Of a stretch of 64,000 nt of DNA, positions 44,434-53,113 are shown one piece after another (position 1 is the stretch's first letter; each line of letters opens with the position of its first letter). The stretch covers positions 2,121,268-2,185,267 of the forward strand of contig NZ_QAJL01000001.1 of the NCBI RefSeq assembly GCF_003852525.1, given 5' to 3'. Made by a program: the position numbers and the translations under genes. This DNA is from Pedobacter sp. KBW06. GTDB lineage: Bacteria; Bacteroidota; Bacteroidia; Sphingobacteriales; Sphingobacteriaceae. Below the pieces are notes generated by a model that saw only the letters and a program-made list of their open reading frames with translations, ran no database searches and was not told the origin of the DNA.

Positions 44434-44455
44434 GTATAGAGGAAAGGTCTTTTAA
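44407..44455 (+). terminator. Bidirectional terminator overlapping the GNAT stop codon
   Basis: An 18-bp perfect stem: TTAAAAGACCTTTCCTCT (44407-44424) with its complement at 44438-44455. The GNAT stop (44431-44433) sits in the loop, and the obg stop is 4 bp beyond the other arm. Confidence 0.9.
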
Positions 44456-44459
44456 TTGA

Positions 44460-45464
44460 TTAGGCTTCGCTGTTAATCGATGCCCAAAGCATGTCTTTCA
44501 ATTCTGTTAATCCCTTTTGGGCTACAGAAGAAATAAAGATGGCTGGAATATTTTTTGGCAATTCTTTCTTCATTTCAGCAACCAGCTCTTCATCCAGCAT
44601 ATCGGATTTAGTGATGGCCAGCAGATGAGGTTTTTGCATCAGTTCCGGATTGTAATCCTGAAGCTCTGCTTTAAGGATGGCATATTCTTCCGTAATTGTC
44701 CGGTGTGTATCTGCAGGAACCATAAACAGCAGAACTGAATTCCTTTCGATGTGACGTAAAAAGCGGTATCCCAAACCTTTACCTTTAGAAGCTCCTTCAA
44801 TGATTCCGGGAATATCGGCCATCACGAATGACTTGCCGCCACGGTAAGATACGATCCCCAGGTTGGGCACTAAAGTGGTAAAAGGATAATCTGCGATTTC
44901 CGGTTTTGCAGCCGAAAGGACAGAGAGTAAAGTCGATTTACCTGCATTTGGAAAGCCTACCAGACCCACATCTGCAAGTACTTTCAGCTCCAGTACCATC
45001 CACTCTTCTTTACCGGCTTCTCCGGGTTGAGCAAAGCGGGGTGTTTGCAGGGTTGGCGTTTTAAAGTGCCAGTTTCCAAGTCCCCCGCGACCACCTGCAG
45101 TCAGGATCTTTGTTTCTCCATCTTCCGTGATTTCGAAAAGCACCTCACCTGTTTCCGCATCTTTAGCGATGGTTCCCAGGGGTACATCCAGGATTTCATC
45201 TTTACCAAACTTACCGGAGGAAGTTCCACTGGAACCCGGCTGGCCATCCTGAGCGATGATGTGTTTACGGTATTTCAGGTGGAGTAAAGTCCAGAACTGC
45301 GAGTTGCCTTTCAGGATGATGTGTCCGCCACGTCCGCCATCACCTCCATCCGGTCCGCCCGTAGAAGTGCGTATATCACGATGCAAGTGTGCAGAACCTG
45401 CCCCTCCCTTGCCGGAGCGACAGCATATTTTAACATAATCTACAAAATTTGAACCTTGCGACAT
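44460..45464 (-). CDS. obg: GTPase Obg/CgtA
   Basis: Ribosome-associated GTPase of 334 residues involved in large-subunit assembly. The glycine-rich Obg fold spans about 1-160 ([40 protein letters not shown]). The G domain follows: G1 [12 protein letters not shown]2 [12 protein letters not shown]3 [11 protein letters not shown]4 TKSD and G5-like SSVAQ. A short C-terminal end without extra domain is usual in Bacteroidota. adk lies upstream on the same strand with a terminator-like stem between them. Confidence 0.97.
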   Translation of the reverse strand: MSQGSNFVDYVKICCRSGKGGAGSAHLHRDIRTSTGGPDGGDGGRGGHIILKGNSQFWTLLHLKYRKHIIAQDGQPGSSGTSSGKFGKDEILDVPLGTIAKDAETGEVLFEITEDGETKILTAGGRGGLGNWHFKTPTLQTPRFAQPGEAGKEEWMVLELKVLADVGLVGFPNAGKSTLLSVLSAAKPEIADYPFTTLVPNLGIVSYRGGKSFVMADIPGIIEGASKGKGLGYRFLRHIERNSVLLFMVPADTHRTITEEYAILKAELQDYNPELMQKPHLLAITKSDMLDEELVAEMKKELPKNIPAIFISSVAQKGLTELKDMLWASINSEA

Positions 45465-45483
45465 AACCTTCTTTTTTTAAAAT

Positions 45484-45512
45484 AAAAAAGCCGACTTAAA
45501 AGCCGGGCTTTT
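45484..45512 (-). terminator. Terminator-like stem between adk and obg
   Basis: AAAAGCC (45486-45492) and GGCTTTT (45506-45512) pair around a short loop; on the minus strand the stem is followed by TTTTATT. It may separate adk from obg. Confidence 0.7.
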
Positions 45513-45551
45513 GTTATCCTGATGAGATCAGGATCTAATCCTATTATAAAA

Positions 45552-46121
45552 CTAATACTTATCTACTACTTCACACAGCTCTGCAAAGATGGCATCGATC
45601 TTACCGATTCCATTCACTTTACTTAGTTTGTTTTGTGCTTCGTAGTAAGGCAAAACATGAATTGTTTTGCTAAAGTACTCGTCAATTCTTTTTTGCAATT
45701 TATCAGCCTGATCATCCACACGACCGGTTTCCAACTGACGCTGGGCGATTCGTTTGGTCAATTCATCCTGATCAACATCCAAAGCAATTACCCCTGCAAT
45801 GGAACTACCTTTACTCTCCAGAAACTCATCTAAAGCAGCCGCCTGAGGAACAGTACGTGGGAAACCGTCAAAAATAAAGCCTTTGGCTCCTGGGTTTTTA
45901 TCCACTTCTTCTTCCAGCATAGCGATGGTAATTTCATCCGGAACTAATTGTCCATCTGCGATTAGCTCACTTACTCTCTGGCCTAATGGTGATTGATTTT
46001 TAATGTGAGCCCTAAAAAGGTCACCTGTTGAAATGTGAATCAATTGATACTGATCGATCAATTTCTGAGATTGAGTGCCTTTGCCTGCACCCGGTGGGCC
46101 AAAGAGAACAAAATTTAGCAT
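45552..46121 (-). CDS. adk: Adenylate kinase
   Basis: Cytoplasmic nucleotide kinase (ATP + AMP = 2 ADP), 189 residues, the short type without the zinc LID insert. Motifs: P-loop GPPGAGKGTQS, ISTGDLFRAHI (AMP site), GFIFDGFPRTVPQAAALDEFL and RQLETGRVDDQADKLQKRIDEYFSKT. In many Bacteroidota the gene stands before obg, as here. Nothing is odd about it. Confidence 0.97.
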   Translation of the reverse strand: MLNFVLFGPPGAGKGTQSQKLIDQYQLIHISTGDLFRAHIKNQSPLGQRVSELIADGQLVPDEITIAMLEEEVDKNPGAKGFIFDGFPRTVPQAAALDEFLESKGSSIAGVIALDVDQDELTKRIAQRQLETGRVDDQADKLQKRIDEYFSKTIHVLPYYEAQNKLSKVNGIGKIDAIFAELCEVVDKY

Positions 46122-46748
46122 TTGGGTTGTCTTTAAAATTAGAAAGCCTCCTACATTGGCAGTAAGGCTTTGGTTTTTTGTTTAGTCTAATTAATCAGAT
46201 GACTTCAGCCCTTAAATTATGATCCGGTAAATCCACCGGATAACCAAAAAAGGTATGAAACCATAAAATCTTTGCAGTCTTCAAAACCAGCCTTTTGTTT
46301 TGTTGACTATTTTCTAGAGGATTTGGCTTTAAATCAACCTGATTTCAGAGCTTATCTGAGGACTGATTTTGATCCAATTACCTGTAATAAAGTTCAAAAC
46401 AGGTAAAATCCTTTTGAGGTTGCAAATATATAATTATTAATTTAGTATACTTAATTTTTGACAAAAAACTACGACCGTAACCAGAGCTCCGCTCAACAAA
46501 AACCAGGTTAAACCACTCATTATCAATAACATTATTCTCATTGAGCCGACATTTAACGGAAGATAATTTATTGAGGGCAGATGGTGTAAATCTAACACTA
46601 TGTGAATTGAGAAAGGAAGCATGCTACCAATCAGCCTTTTAGAACAATTAAACCCTGCCTGCAAAAAATGATAAAACAGATCAGATGATTGTTTGAATTT
46701 TACAGAAAAGTGCCGCTCAACCGGAAATTTCAACTGTGCTCTGAGCGG
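46122..46748. other. 627-bp stretch between adk and the NlpE-like gene without a convincing gene
   Basis: The part next to adk holds a stem AAAGCCT (46143-46149)/AGGCTTT (46165-46171) followed on the plus strand by GGTTTTTTG, a terminator-like signal with no plus-strand gene before it. A TATATTTG box on the minus strand (46423-46430) could be a distant adk promoter. Open frames of about 65 and 98 codons exist here (see rejected list) but neither looks convincing. Confidence 0.5.
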
Positions 46749-46749
46749 C
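46712..46749 (-). terminator. Stem-loop after the NlpE-like gene
   Basis: GCCGCTCA (46712-46719) pairs with TGAGCGGC (46742-46749), whose last base belongs to the stop codon. On the minus strand CACTTTTCTG follows, so it is a weak terminator candidate. Confidence 0.5.
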
Positions 46750-47246
46750 TATTTTACTTTTTTAAGCAAATAAAGATTTTTCATTTTGCCTTCAATTACT
46801 TCTCCTTCTACCGTTAACTGCCGCAGCTGCTTTTCTTCGGTTTTAAACTTTTTATAGGGTTCAATATTATTTTCGGTCAGGCTGATCACATCCGCATGAT
46901 CGCTTTCCCCAGTCCAGTGTCCGGTAACATCAAGCGGCCTTGCCTCTGCCCTGCTGAAGAGTTCAGTTAGCTTAAATGTCCCATCGGCATTCAACACCAG
47001 AGTGGTCTTGGCCCTTCCATCAGCATTGGGAATCTCGCCATGGTATTCGCCTGCATATTGCTTTGCAAGTTTAGCCTCAACCGCAAGCGGCTGTTTACCG
47101 GCATGACCATGGGCCTCAATTATAGGTGCGGGGCCGGCGTCAACTTCTTTAGGATCTTTTCCTTTTGACGGGCTGGTCAAAGATGATGATGGTGTACATG
47201 CCGCAAGAGCCATTAAAAAACCTGCTGCTAAAAATACTTTCCTCAT
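46749..47246 (-). CDS. NlpE-like lipoprotein
   Basis: Lipoprotein of 165 residues. Signal ends in ALAACTP (Cys17). The core (about 62-165) matches NlpE N-terminal domains: YAGEYHGEIPNADGRAKTTLVLNADGTFKLTE, then GHWTGESDH and the end EGEVIEGKMKNLYLLKK. NlpE in enteric bacteria is an outer-membrane stress sensor with a CxxC motif; here Cys17 is the only cysteine, and ADGRA stands where other members carry a Cys. The middle (about 22-58) is a low-complexity linker. A palindrome lies 27 bp upstream. Confidence 0.7.
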   Translation of the reverse strand: MRKVFLAAGFLMALAACTPSSSLTSPSKGKDPKEVDAGPAPIIEAHGHAGKQPLAVEAKLAKQYAGEYHGEIPNADGRAKTTLVLNADGTFKLTELFSRAEARPLDVTGHWTGESDHADVISLTENNIEPYKKFKTEEKQLRQLTVEGEVIEGKMKNLYLLKKVK

Positions 47247-47272
47247 AGATGGGTCTTGATGATTAAATATTT

Positions 47273-47295
47273 TTCATTGTTAAATACACAATGAA
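47273..47295 (-). promoter_or_regulatory. Palindrome upstream of the NlpE-like gene
   Basis: TTCATTGT and ACAATGAA form a perfect 8-bp inverted repeat around a 7-nt centre, 27 bp before the start codon. It could be an operator. Confidence 0.4.
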
Positions 47296-47435
47296 TTTCA
47301 GACTATAACGCGGGATTCTTCTAATTATGCGCTTTAGCCGAGTCTTATTTAAAACAAGTCAGAGGCTGGAAACCCCAAAACTAAGGCCTCTTTTTCAGGA
47401 GATTAAAGATTTATTTGGAAGTTACCGAAATTTCA

Positions 47436-47460
47436 GCGTTACTTTGTGTCATAATAACGC
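47436..47460 (+). promoter_or_regulatory. Putative NrtR operator overlapping the promoter
   Basis: Inverted repeat GCGTTA (47436-47441) and TAACGC (47455-47460) with an imperfectly symmetrical centre. It overlaps a near-consensus -7 box (TTACTTTG, 47439-47446, against TAnnTTTG) and ends 8 bp before the regulator's ATG. Autoregulation of this operon by its first gene is the natural reading, but the motif does not match any NrtR site I know exactly. Confidence 0.5.
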
Positions 47461-47468
47461 AAAGAAGA

Positions 47469-48161
47469 ATGAACCCGGAATTTCATACCTATAAAAACCC
47501 CTCTCTTGCAGTCGACCTTGTGGTATTCGGCTACCATCGTCAGTCTTTGTCGGTCTTACTGCTGAACAGAAAAGATGCGCCATTTATAGACGGCTGGACT
47601 TTACCCGGAGGTTTCCTGCAAATGGAAGAAACGCTTCAACAGGTATGCAACAGGATTATGCGGACTAAAATTGGCATCGACAATCTCTATCTGGAACAGC
47701 TATATGCTTTCGATGCCCCTCAGCGCGATCCAAGGGGAAGGGTAATTTCCATTGCACATTACGCCTTAATTAATCCGGAGCGCTTTGAAATTGTAGCCGG
47801 AAAAATGGCCAATGATGTTAAATGGTTCCCCCTGAACCAGGTTCCGGAACTGGGTTTTGACCATACAGAAATTTTCCATCAGGCATTGCAGCGCTTAAAG
47901 TCTAAAATTCTTTCCCATCCTGTAGGTTTTGAACTGCTGGATGAAACATTTACTATGACAGAGCTGCAGGCACTTTACGAATGCATTCTTGACATCAGCA
48001 TTGACCGCAGAAACTTCCGGAGAAAAATCCTTGATTCAGCATACATCTTACTGACCGGCAGCAAACGGGAAGGCCTGAAAAACCGTCATCCGGACTTATA
48101 CAAATTCAACAAAGACCTGAAAGAAAACCGTTTTCAATTGAACATTTCAGCACAGCAATAG
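47469..48161 (+). CDS. NrtR-type regulator: degenerate Nudix domain plus winged helix
   Basis: 230 residues from ATG 47469 (MNPEFHTYKNPSLAVDLVVFGYH). Nudix fold: DGWTLPGGFLQMEETLQQVCNRIM. The Nudix box should read GX5EX7REUXEEXGU; here it ends R-I-M-R-T-K-I-G-I, so the catalytic glutamates are absent, as known for NrtR, in which the domain only senses ADP-ribose-type ligands. The C-terminal winged helix (about 155-225; FTMTELQALYECILDISIDRRNFRRKI) is the family's DNA-binding part. It heads the NADAR-macrodomain operon, 32 bp before NADAR. Confidence 0.9.
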   Translation: MNPEFHTYKNPSLAVDLVVFGYHRQSLSVLLLNRKDAPFIDGWTLPGGFLQMEETLQQVCNRIMRTKIGIDNLYLEQLYAFDAPQRDPRGRVISIAHYALINPERFEIVAGKMANDVKWFPLNQVPELGFDHTEIFHQALQRLKSKILSHPVGFELLDETFTMTELQALYECILDISIDRRNFRRKILDSAYILLTGSKREGLKNRHPDLYKFNKDLKENRFQLNISAQQ

Positions 48162-48193
48162 CACTATTTTCCATACAACTTAACTTCAAAGCC

Positions 48194-48745
48194 ATGAATA
48201 ACTCCCCTAAAAAAGCTTTAATTGAAAAATACCGGAAAAAAGAAAAGATCAAATTTCTATTCTTCTGGGGCCATCAGCCAAACAAGGATGGCAGTGCTTC
48301 GGCAAGCTGTTTTAGTCAGTGGTGGCCTGCTCCTTTTGAACATGAGGGAAAGGTTTACCCAAGTGCAGAACACTGGATGATGGCAAAGAAGGCAGAGCTG
48401 TTTGGCGATGTTGCAATCGCAGAAAGGATTTTAAACGCCAAATCGCCTGCGGAAGCAAAAAAACTAGGCCGTTTGGTAGAGCGTTTTGAGCCGGCAGTCT
48501 GGGATGCGCAGAAGTTCGATCTTGTCGTGACCGGCAATTATCTAAAGTTCAGTCAGCATCAAGAATTGAAAGACTTTCTGCTGCAGACCAATAAACGGGT
48601 CCTTGTAGAGGCCAGTCCCGTAGATCCAATCTGGGGTATAGGTTTAGCCGCAGATGATTCCAGGGCGGAAAACCCTTTGCTCTGGGAAGGTGAGAACCTG
48701 CTTGGCTTTGCCTTAATGGAAGTGAGAGAAAAATTAAATTCTTAA
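48194..48745 (+). CDS. NADAR-domain protein (YbiA-like N-glycosidase family)
   Basis: 183 residues. Family stretches are [69 protein letters not shown] and the end [19 protein letters not shown] proteins act on ADP-ribose-linked compounds: YbiA-like members cleave riboflavin-pathway intermediates, and others remove ADP-ribose from guanine in DNA in DarT systems. Which applies here cannot be told. It is 11 bp before the macrodomain gene and in the same operon, under an NrtR regulator. Confidence 0.9.
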   Translation: MNNSPKKALIEKYRKKEKIKFLFFWGHQPNKDGSASASCFSQWWPAPFEHEGKVYPSAEHWMMAKKAELFGDVAIAERILNAKSPAEAKKLGRLVERFEPAVWDAQKFDLVVTGNYLKFSQHQELKDFLLQTNKRVLVEASPVDPIWGIGLAADDSRAENPLLWEGENLLGFALMEVREKLNS

Positions 48746-48756
48746 TTGTATTGCAC

Positions 48757-49263
48757 ATGAAAATCGAACTGGTCAAAGGAGACATTACTAACGTAAACGC
48801 AGATGCCATAGTTAATGCAGCGAACACTTCCCTGCTAGGAGGAGGAGGTGTCGATGGTGCCATTCACAGAAAGGGAGGAAAAACTATTCTCGAAGAATGT
48901 ATTGAGATTCGTAACAGGCAAGGCGGCTGTGCGACGGGACAGGCAGTGATCACTACTGCTGGTCTTCTTCCTTCAAAATTTGTGATTCATACCGTTGGTC
49001 CGGTCTGGAATGGTGGACATAAAAATGAACCCGAATTACTACGCAATTGTTATTTAAATAGCCTGAAACTGGCATTTGACCATCAATTGAAAACAATTGC
49101 ATTTCCTGGAATAAGTACTGGAATTTATCACTTTCCCAAAGAAAAAGCTGCAGAAATAGCATTAAAAGCAGTACAGGATTTTGAAAACGCTGCGGCATTC
49201 GACAAGATCATCTTCGTCTGCTTTGACGAAGAAAGCTATGAGATTTATCAAAAATTATCATGA
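48757..49263 (+). CDS. Macrodomain protein, ADP-ribose/O-acetyl-ADP-ribose hydrolase (YmdB/MacroD type)
   Basis: 168 residues from ATG 48757 ([12 protein letters not shown]); an earlier TTG is two codons upstream and less likely. MacroD signature motifs: [23 protein letters not shown] (ligand loop 1), [16 protein letters not shown] and [21 protein letters not shown] (phosphate loop). Members remove ADP-ribose from proteins or deacetylate O-acetyl-ADP-ribose. The following oxygenase overlaps it by 4 bp. Confidence 0.94.
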   Translation: MKIELVKGDITNVNADAIVNAANTSLLGGGGVDGAIHRKGGKTILEECIEIRNRQGGCATGQAVITTAGLLPSKFVIHTVGPVWNGGHKNEPELLRNCYLNSLKLAFDHQLKTIAFPGISTGIYHFPKEKAAEIALKAVQDFENAAAFDKIIFVCFDEESYEIYQKLS

Positions 49264-49832
49264 TTACCCCCTCTGCTATGAACAACATTAATGAATACAC
49301 CGAAATTTTCACCATTGACGGTTTTCTCAGTGATGAAGAATGCGATCAGTTAATTGCAAAAGCTGAAGAACTTGGATTCGAAGAAGCAAAAGTAAATATT
49401 GATGGCAAGCAAGAGATGATGAAGATGATCCGGGATAATGAAAGGGTTTTATATACAGATCCTGATTATGCCGATGAACTTTGGAAGAGATTGAAGCCCT
49501 ATATAAAACCTGTTATCGGGAACAGTGAGTCCCTTGGACTAAATGAGTTGTTCAGGTTTTATAAATACAGTCCGGGGCAACGTTTCAAGATGCACAGGGA
49601 TGGGAGTTTTGTACGTAACGAAACCGAATTTAGCTATTATACCTTCATGATTTATTTGAATGACGATTATGAAGGCGGACAGACGAAGTTTAAATCCGGG
49701 GAGATCATCAGTCCGATGAAAGGTACTGCTTTGATCTTTGAGCATAGTCAGCGACACGAGGGCGACCGTCTTACGACCGGGATTAAATATGTATTGAGAA
49801 CAGATGTGATGTATAAGATGAAGAATCACTAG
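49260..49832 (+). CDS. 2OG-Fe(II) dioxygenase, prolyl-hydroxylase (PKHD) type
   Basis: Non-haem iron oxygenase of 190 residues using 2-oxoglutarate. Iron ligands H112, D114 (MHRDGSF) and H166 (HSQRHEGD), and 2-oxoglutarate anchor K176 or nearby ([13 protein letters not shown]), are in the family order; the surround [18 protein letters not shown] is typical for P4H-like enzymes. Its ATG overlaps the macrodomain stop (ATGA), so they are translationally coupled. The substrate is unknown, possibly a protein or a nucleotide derivative. Confidence 0.88.
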   Translation: MITPSAMNNINEYTEIFTIDGFLSDEECDQLIAKAEELGFEEAKVNIDGKQEMMKMIRDNERVLYTDPDYADELWKRLKPYIKPVIGNSESLGLNELFRFYKYSPGQRFKMHRDGSFVRNETEFSYYTFMIYLNDDYEGGQTKFKSGEIISPMKGTALIFEHSQRHEGDRLTTGIKYVLRTDVMYKMKNH

Positions 49833-49879
49833 CTCTTTAATTGTAATCTGAATGTCATAGATTGATATTTCTTGCTTTC

Positions 49880-49913
49880 TTTGTTTAGAAAGATTCTAAA
49901 TAGATTACATTTG
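49880..49913 (+). promoter_or_regulatory. Promoter of the DoxX gene
   Basis: TTTG at 49880-49883, a 22-bp spacer, and TACATTTG at 49906-49913 fit the Bacteroidota -33/-7 pattern. Transcription near 49920 leaves an 80-nt leader and puts the start codon at 50001. Confidence 0.65.
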
Positions 49914-50000
49914 TCATGCTATTTGGTTAGAAAACAAAGTCCTGTTTACCTGTGCACATTTGAAGCACAGGTAAGTCAGGCACAATCAACACCCCATTTC

Positions 50001-50417
50001 ATGAAGCGATTATTTACTACGGGCAACAGTCCTTTTCAGTTCAACCTTGCCACTTTATTATTGAGAATCGGATTTGGTGCATTAATGATTCCAAGTCATG
50101 GCTACGCCAAGCTGATCCATTTTTCGGAAAAGAAAGATACTTTCATGAACTTTATGGGTCTGGGAAGTACGTTTTCATTGAGCTTGACCATATTTGCGGA
50201 ATTATTTTGTTCCATCCTGATCATTCTGGGTTTATTCACAAGGCTGGCAACCATCCCATTAATCATCACCGTTCTTGTCATTCTGGGAATCCATGACTGG
50301 GAAATCTTTGGAGAACATGAACTTGTTCCTGCTTTTCTGGCAGGCTATCTTGCCATCCTTCTTCTTGGCCCCGGTAAATATAGTCTTGATGCTTTGATTG
50401 GCTCGAAATACAAGTAA
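50001..50417 (+). CDS. DoxX-family membrane protein
   Basis: 138 residues from ATG 50001 (MKRLFTTGNSPFQFN); the 43 codons before it lie over the promoter and read poorly. Four membrane helices are visible, with the DoxX opening LATLLLRIGFGALMIPSHGYAKLIHFSEK and FAELFCSILIILGLFTRLA. The role of most DoxX proteins is unknown (quinone or thiol redox is suggested for some). An AraC gene follows after 41 bp. Confidence 0.85.
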   Translation: MKRLFTTGNSPFQFNLATLLLRIGFGALMIPSHGYAKLIHFSEKKDTFMNFMGLGSTFSLSLTIFAELFCSILIILGLFTRLATIPLIITVLVILGIHDWEIFGEHELVPAFLAGYLAILLLGPGKYSLDALIGSKYK

Positions 50418-50458
50418 AAAGATTATCTTATCCTGGCTATAATTACAGCCAGGCTTAC

Positions 50459-51244
50459 ATGATTTACAAAGAGTTTCTGCCCGCTTCTGTGCTCCGGGAT
50501 AAGATTGAGTGTTATTGGAAATTTGTTATTCCTCCTTCAACATCCGGGAACAACCAGCCCATTCCTCATATCGTTTTACCTCATGGCTGTGCAGAACTTG
50601 TCTTCATAAAAAACCCCGTCCTACAGCAAAATTTCATCGTTTTTAAGGGGGTTTCGACTTCAAAGTTCAGCATTGCTGTTTTTCCCGGCACTTTCTATGC
50701 GGGCATCAGGTTAAAACCCGGGCAATCGAAATGGCTTTCCAATATTGACATTGGGACCAGTCTTAACCAACATCAGCCATATCCGGAAAGCCAATGGCAT
50801 CCCTGGCAACAGCAACTCATGCAGCAGCTGGCCCCGGAAATAAATATCGAAGAATGCTTTAATGATTGCTTAGTCCACTGGGAAGGTGAAAGCGGATATT
50901 TACCTGACCAGAGAATTACAAGAGTGGCCGACCGTATCATTTCGGACCATGGAACAACTGATTCAGCAACACTTGCTGACCTTGCCTTCCTAAGTCTGAG
51001 ACAACTGCAAAGGATCTTCAAAAAAGAAACCGGAATGAGCATTAAGCAATTCTCACAGATCAGGAAACTACGACATGCGATTCTTCAGCTTTACCTCAAA
51101 CAACAGCATCAGCAGGAGATTATTGTCGATTATGATTATACTGATAGCGCTCATTTTTACAAGTCGTTCCGGAACATTACTCAACATAAATTAGAGGACT
51201 TCTTCAAACACCTGGATCAGATTGATCATCAGCAAATTGTATAA
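50459..51244 (+). CDS. AraC-family transcriptional regulator
   Basis: 261 residues: an N-terminal domain (about 1-150; YKEFLPASVLRDKIECYWKFVIPPSTSGNN, VLPHGCAELVF) typical of the DUF6597-like AraC branch, and the C-terminal HTH_18 domain (about 160-255; LADLAFLSLRQLQRIFKKETGMSIKQFSQIRKLRHAI and VDYDYTDSAHFYKSFRNIT). Its target is unknown; the DoxX gene and the following secreted protein are likely neighbours in its regulon. Confidence 0.9.
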   Translation: MIYKEFLPASVLRDKIECYWKFVIPPSTSGNNQPIPHIVLPHGCAELVFIKNPVLQQNFIVFKGVSTSKFSIAVFPGTFYAGIRLKPGQSKWLSNIDIGTSLNQHQPYPESQWHPWQQQLMQQLAPEINIEECFNDCLVHWEGESGYLPDQRITRVADRIISDHGTTDSATLADLAFLSLRQLQRIFKKETGMSIKQFSQIRKLRHAILQLYLKQQHQQEIIVDYDYTDSAHFYKSFRNITQHKLEDFFKHLDQIDHQQIV

Positions 51245-51304
51245 TGTCGTTTTTTTACACTGTTTTGGCCTTTCTACTTGTTTACCTTTATTAAAAAAAA
51301 CAAC

Positions 51305-51829
51305 ATGATCAAAACCCTATTCTTCAGCCTTATTACCATCTGTACACTTTCGGCTTCCGGACAATCACCTGCCGCCCTTCAACAGGAAAAAATGAAAGGA
51401 TTACAATTTTTTACCGGCTCCTGGAAAGGAGAAGGCTGGATGATGATGCAGGACGGCAAGAAGCATCATTTCGATCAGACAGAGGTGGTACAACCGAAAT
51501 TTAATGGAGGAGTATTAATGATTGAAGGCTTTGGAACAGATAAAGAAACAAAAAAACCGATCCATGATGCTTTGGCTTATTTAACTTACGACGTCTTAAA
51601 ACAGCAATACCGGTTTACAGCAATGACAGGTATGGGCTATATGACCGATACCGCACCAGAGGTAAAAGATAATGTCGGGTATACCTGGAGCATGGATAAC
51701 CCCAGGTATATGGTTAAATTCAGCCTGAGTTTAGATCAGGGAGATTGGTTTGAGATCGGAGAGATATCTACAGACAAGGGAGTCAGCTGGATTAAGAATT
51801 TCGAGATGAGGCTTAAAAAAGTAAATTAA
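51305..51829 (+). CDS. Secreted lipocalin-like protein (DUF1579-like)
   Basis: 174 residues from ATG 51305, with a signal peptide (MIKTLFFSLITICTLSASGQ). The rest reads KGLQFFTGSWKGEGWMMMQDGKKHHFDQTEVVQPKFNGGVLMIEGFG and ends ISTDKGVSWIKNFEMRLKK. The F-x-G-x-W opening and beta-strand order resemble DUF1579/THAP4-like calycins. Ligand and role unknown. It is convergent with an MFS gene and overlaps it by 4 bp. Confidence 0.7.
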   Translation: MIKTLFFSLITICTLSASGQSPAALQQEKMKGLQFFTGSWKGEGWMMMQDGKKHHFDQTEVVQPKFNGGVLMIEGFGTDKETKKPIHDALAYLTYDVLKQQYRFTAMTGMGYMTDTAPEVKDNVGYTWSMDNPRYMVKFSLSLDQGDWFEIGEISTDKGVSWIKNFEMRLKKVN

Positions 51830-53025
51830 GCGTCTGTCCGCAGAACTGCCACCGGTTTGGAGCGTGCAGAAATCATGACAATCAGCATGGCCAGGCTGCT
51901 CCAGATGAGCATCTGCCATGTTGCACCGTTCCAGCCTCCAAACTTCCAGGCCAGCAGTCCGCCATAAGTCCCTACCGCAGCCCCGATAAAGTATGTCGTC
52001 ATATAAATGGTATTCAATCTGCTATGGGCATGTTCATGCAGGCTATAGATCCTGGTAAAATTGGTAATCTGTGTAGCCTGGACGCCAATATCAAGAAAGA
52101 ATACACTAATGATCAGCGCTGCCACAGAAAAAGGGAACACCTTCAGCAGCAGGATGCTGCCAATGATCATTGAAACGGTCATCAGTAAGGATTTATAAAC
52201 ACTTCCTTTGTCTGCCAGCTTACCAAAATAAGGGGCAACCAGCGCTCCTCCAATGGCAATTAAACCAAACAAACCGATCGTTCCGGCATGGTAATGAAAA
52301 GGAGCAGCACTCAAATGAAAAGTTAAGGTTGTCCAGAAAGAACAGAATACGCCGAAGGTAAAGGACCCCAATAATGCAGCCTGCCTTAAAACCTTATATT
52401 CTTTAATTAAGGATAAGGTAGATTTCAAAAGATTCACATAATTCCCTTTAAATTTAGAAGGAGCTTCAGGCAGGTAGATCTTCAATAAAATGCCCATGAC
52501 CATCACCATGAAAGCTGATATGGCAAATACAGACCTCCAGCCCAGCCATTCGGTAAGCAGTCCGGCAGTCACCCTCGCTCCCAGGATTCCGACCAGGATC
52601 CCACTAAAAACCTTGCCCACAGTTGCGCCCCGGTTTACTTTATCCAGCGTTGCTGCCATTGGTAAAATAATTTGCGCCGGCACAGAAAAAAGCCCGACAA
52701 AAAAGCTCAGGATACAAATCTGCAACAAGCTCGAGGAAAAAGCAATCATCACCAATGTGATGGTAAGCAAAGCAGATAAGCCGATGATCAGATTTTTCCG
52801 GTTTACCTTATCACCAAGGGGGAGCAGAAAAAACATGCCCAGTCCATAACCGAGCTGGGCGATCATGGAAATCTTGCCAACCTCCGCTTCCCCTGCATTT
52901 ACAGAAAGTCCTATTTCCTTTAATATCGGTTGGTTATAATATACGTTTGCTACTATAATACCTGCAGAAATTGCCATTAGAGGGATCACTACGGGCCGTA
53001 TTTTTGTACTTTGCTCAGCTAACAT
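51826..53025 (-). CDS. MFS transporter
   Basis: 399 residues with about twelve helices. Motif A reads LGYGLGMFFLLPLGDKVNRKNLIIGLSALL (helix 2-3 loop GDKVNRKNL). The N-terminal VVIPLMAISAGIIVANVYYNQPILKEIG resembles sugar- or drug-efflux MFS proteins of the YcaD/YfcJ type. The substrate is unknown. It is divergent from an AraC gene at 53114, which may control it. Confidence 0.85.
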   Translation of the reverse strand: MLAEQSTKIRPVVIPLMAISAGIIVANVYYNQPILKEIGLSVNAGEAEVGKISMIAQLGYGLGMFFLLPLGDKVNRKNLIIGLSALLTITLVMIAFSSSLLQICILSFFVGLFSVPAQIILPMAATLDKVNRGATVGKVFSGILVGILGARVTAGLLTEWLGWRSVFAISAFMVMVMGILLKIYLPEAPSKFKGNYVNLLKSTLSLIKEYKVLRQAALLGSFTFGVFCSFWTTLTFHLSAAPFHYHAGTIGLFGLIAIGGALVAPYFGKLADKGSVYKSLLMTVSMIIGSILLLKVFPFSVAALIISVFFLDIGVQATQITNFTRIYSLHEHAHSRLNTIYMTTYFIGAAVGTYGGLLAWKFGGWNGATWQMLIWSSLAMLIVMISARSKPVAVLRTDA

Positions 53026-53113
53026 GATTTGTTGTTTTAGGAATGTCGCAAATCTATGACCGGCTTGATTTTAATAATTGTACTTATTAATCCTATACTT
53101 GTAAAAATTCAAT

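Noticed and set aside
46200..46400. About 65 open codons on the plus strand without an ATG (contains FVDYFLEDLALNQPDFRAYL)
   Set aside because: It looks protein-like by eye but has no start codon, no recognised family, and open frames of this size arise by chance in AT-rich DNA.
46437..46733. 98-codon minus-strand open frame with a hydrophobic C-terminus
   Set aside because: Its start lies inside the stem-loop that follows the NlpE-like gene, and the translation lacks family features. Possible but unsupported.
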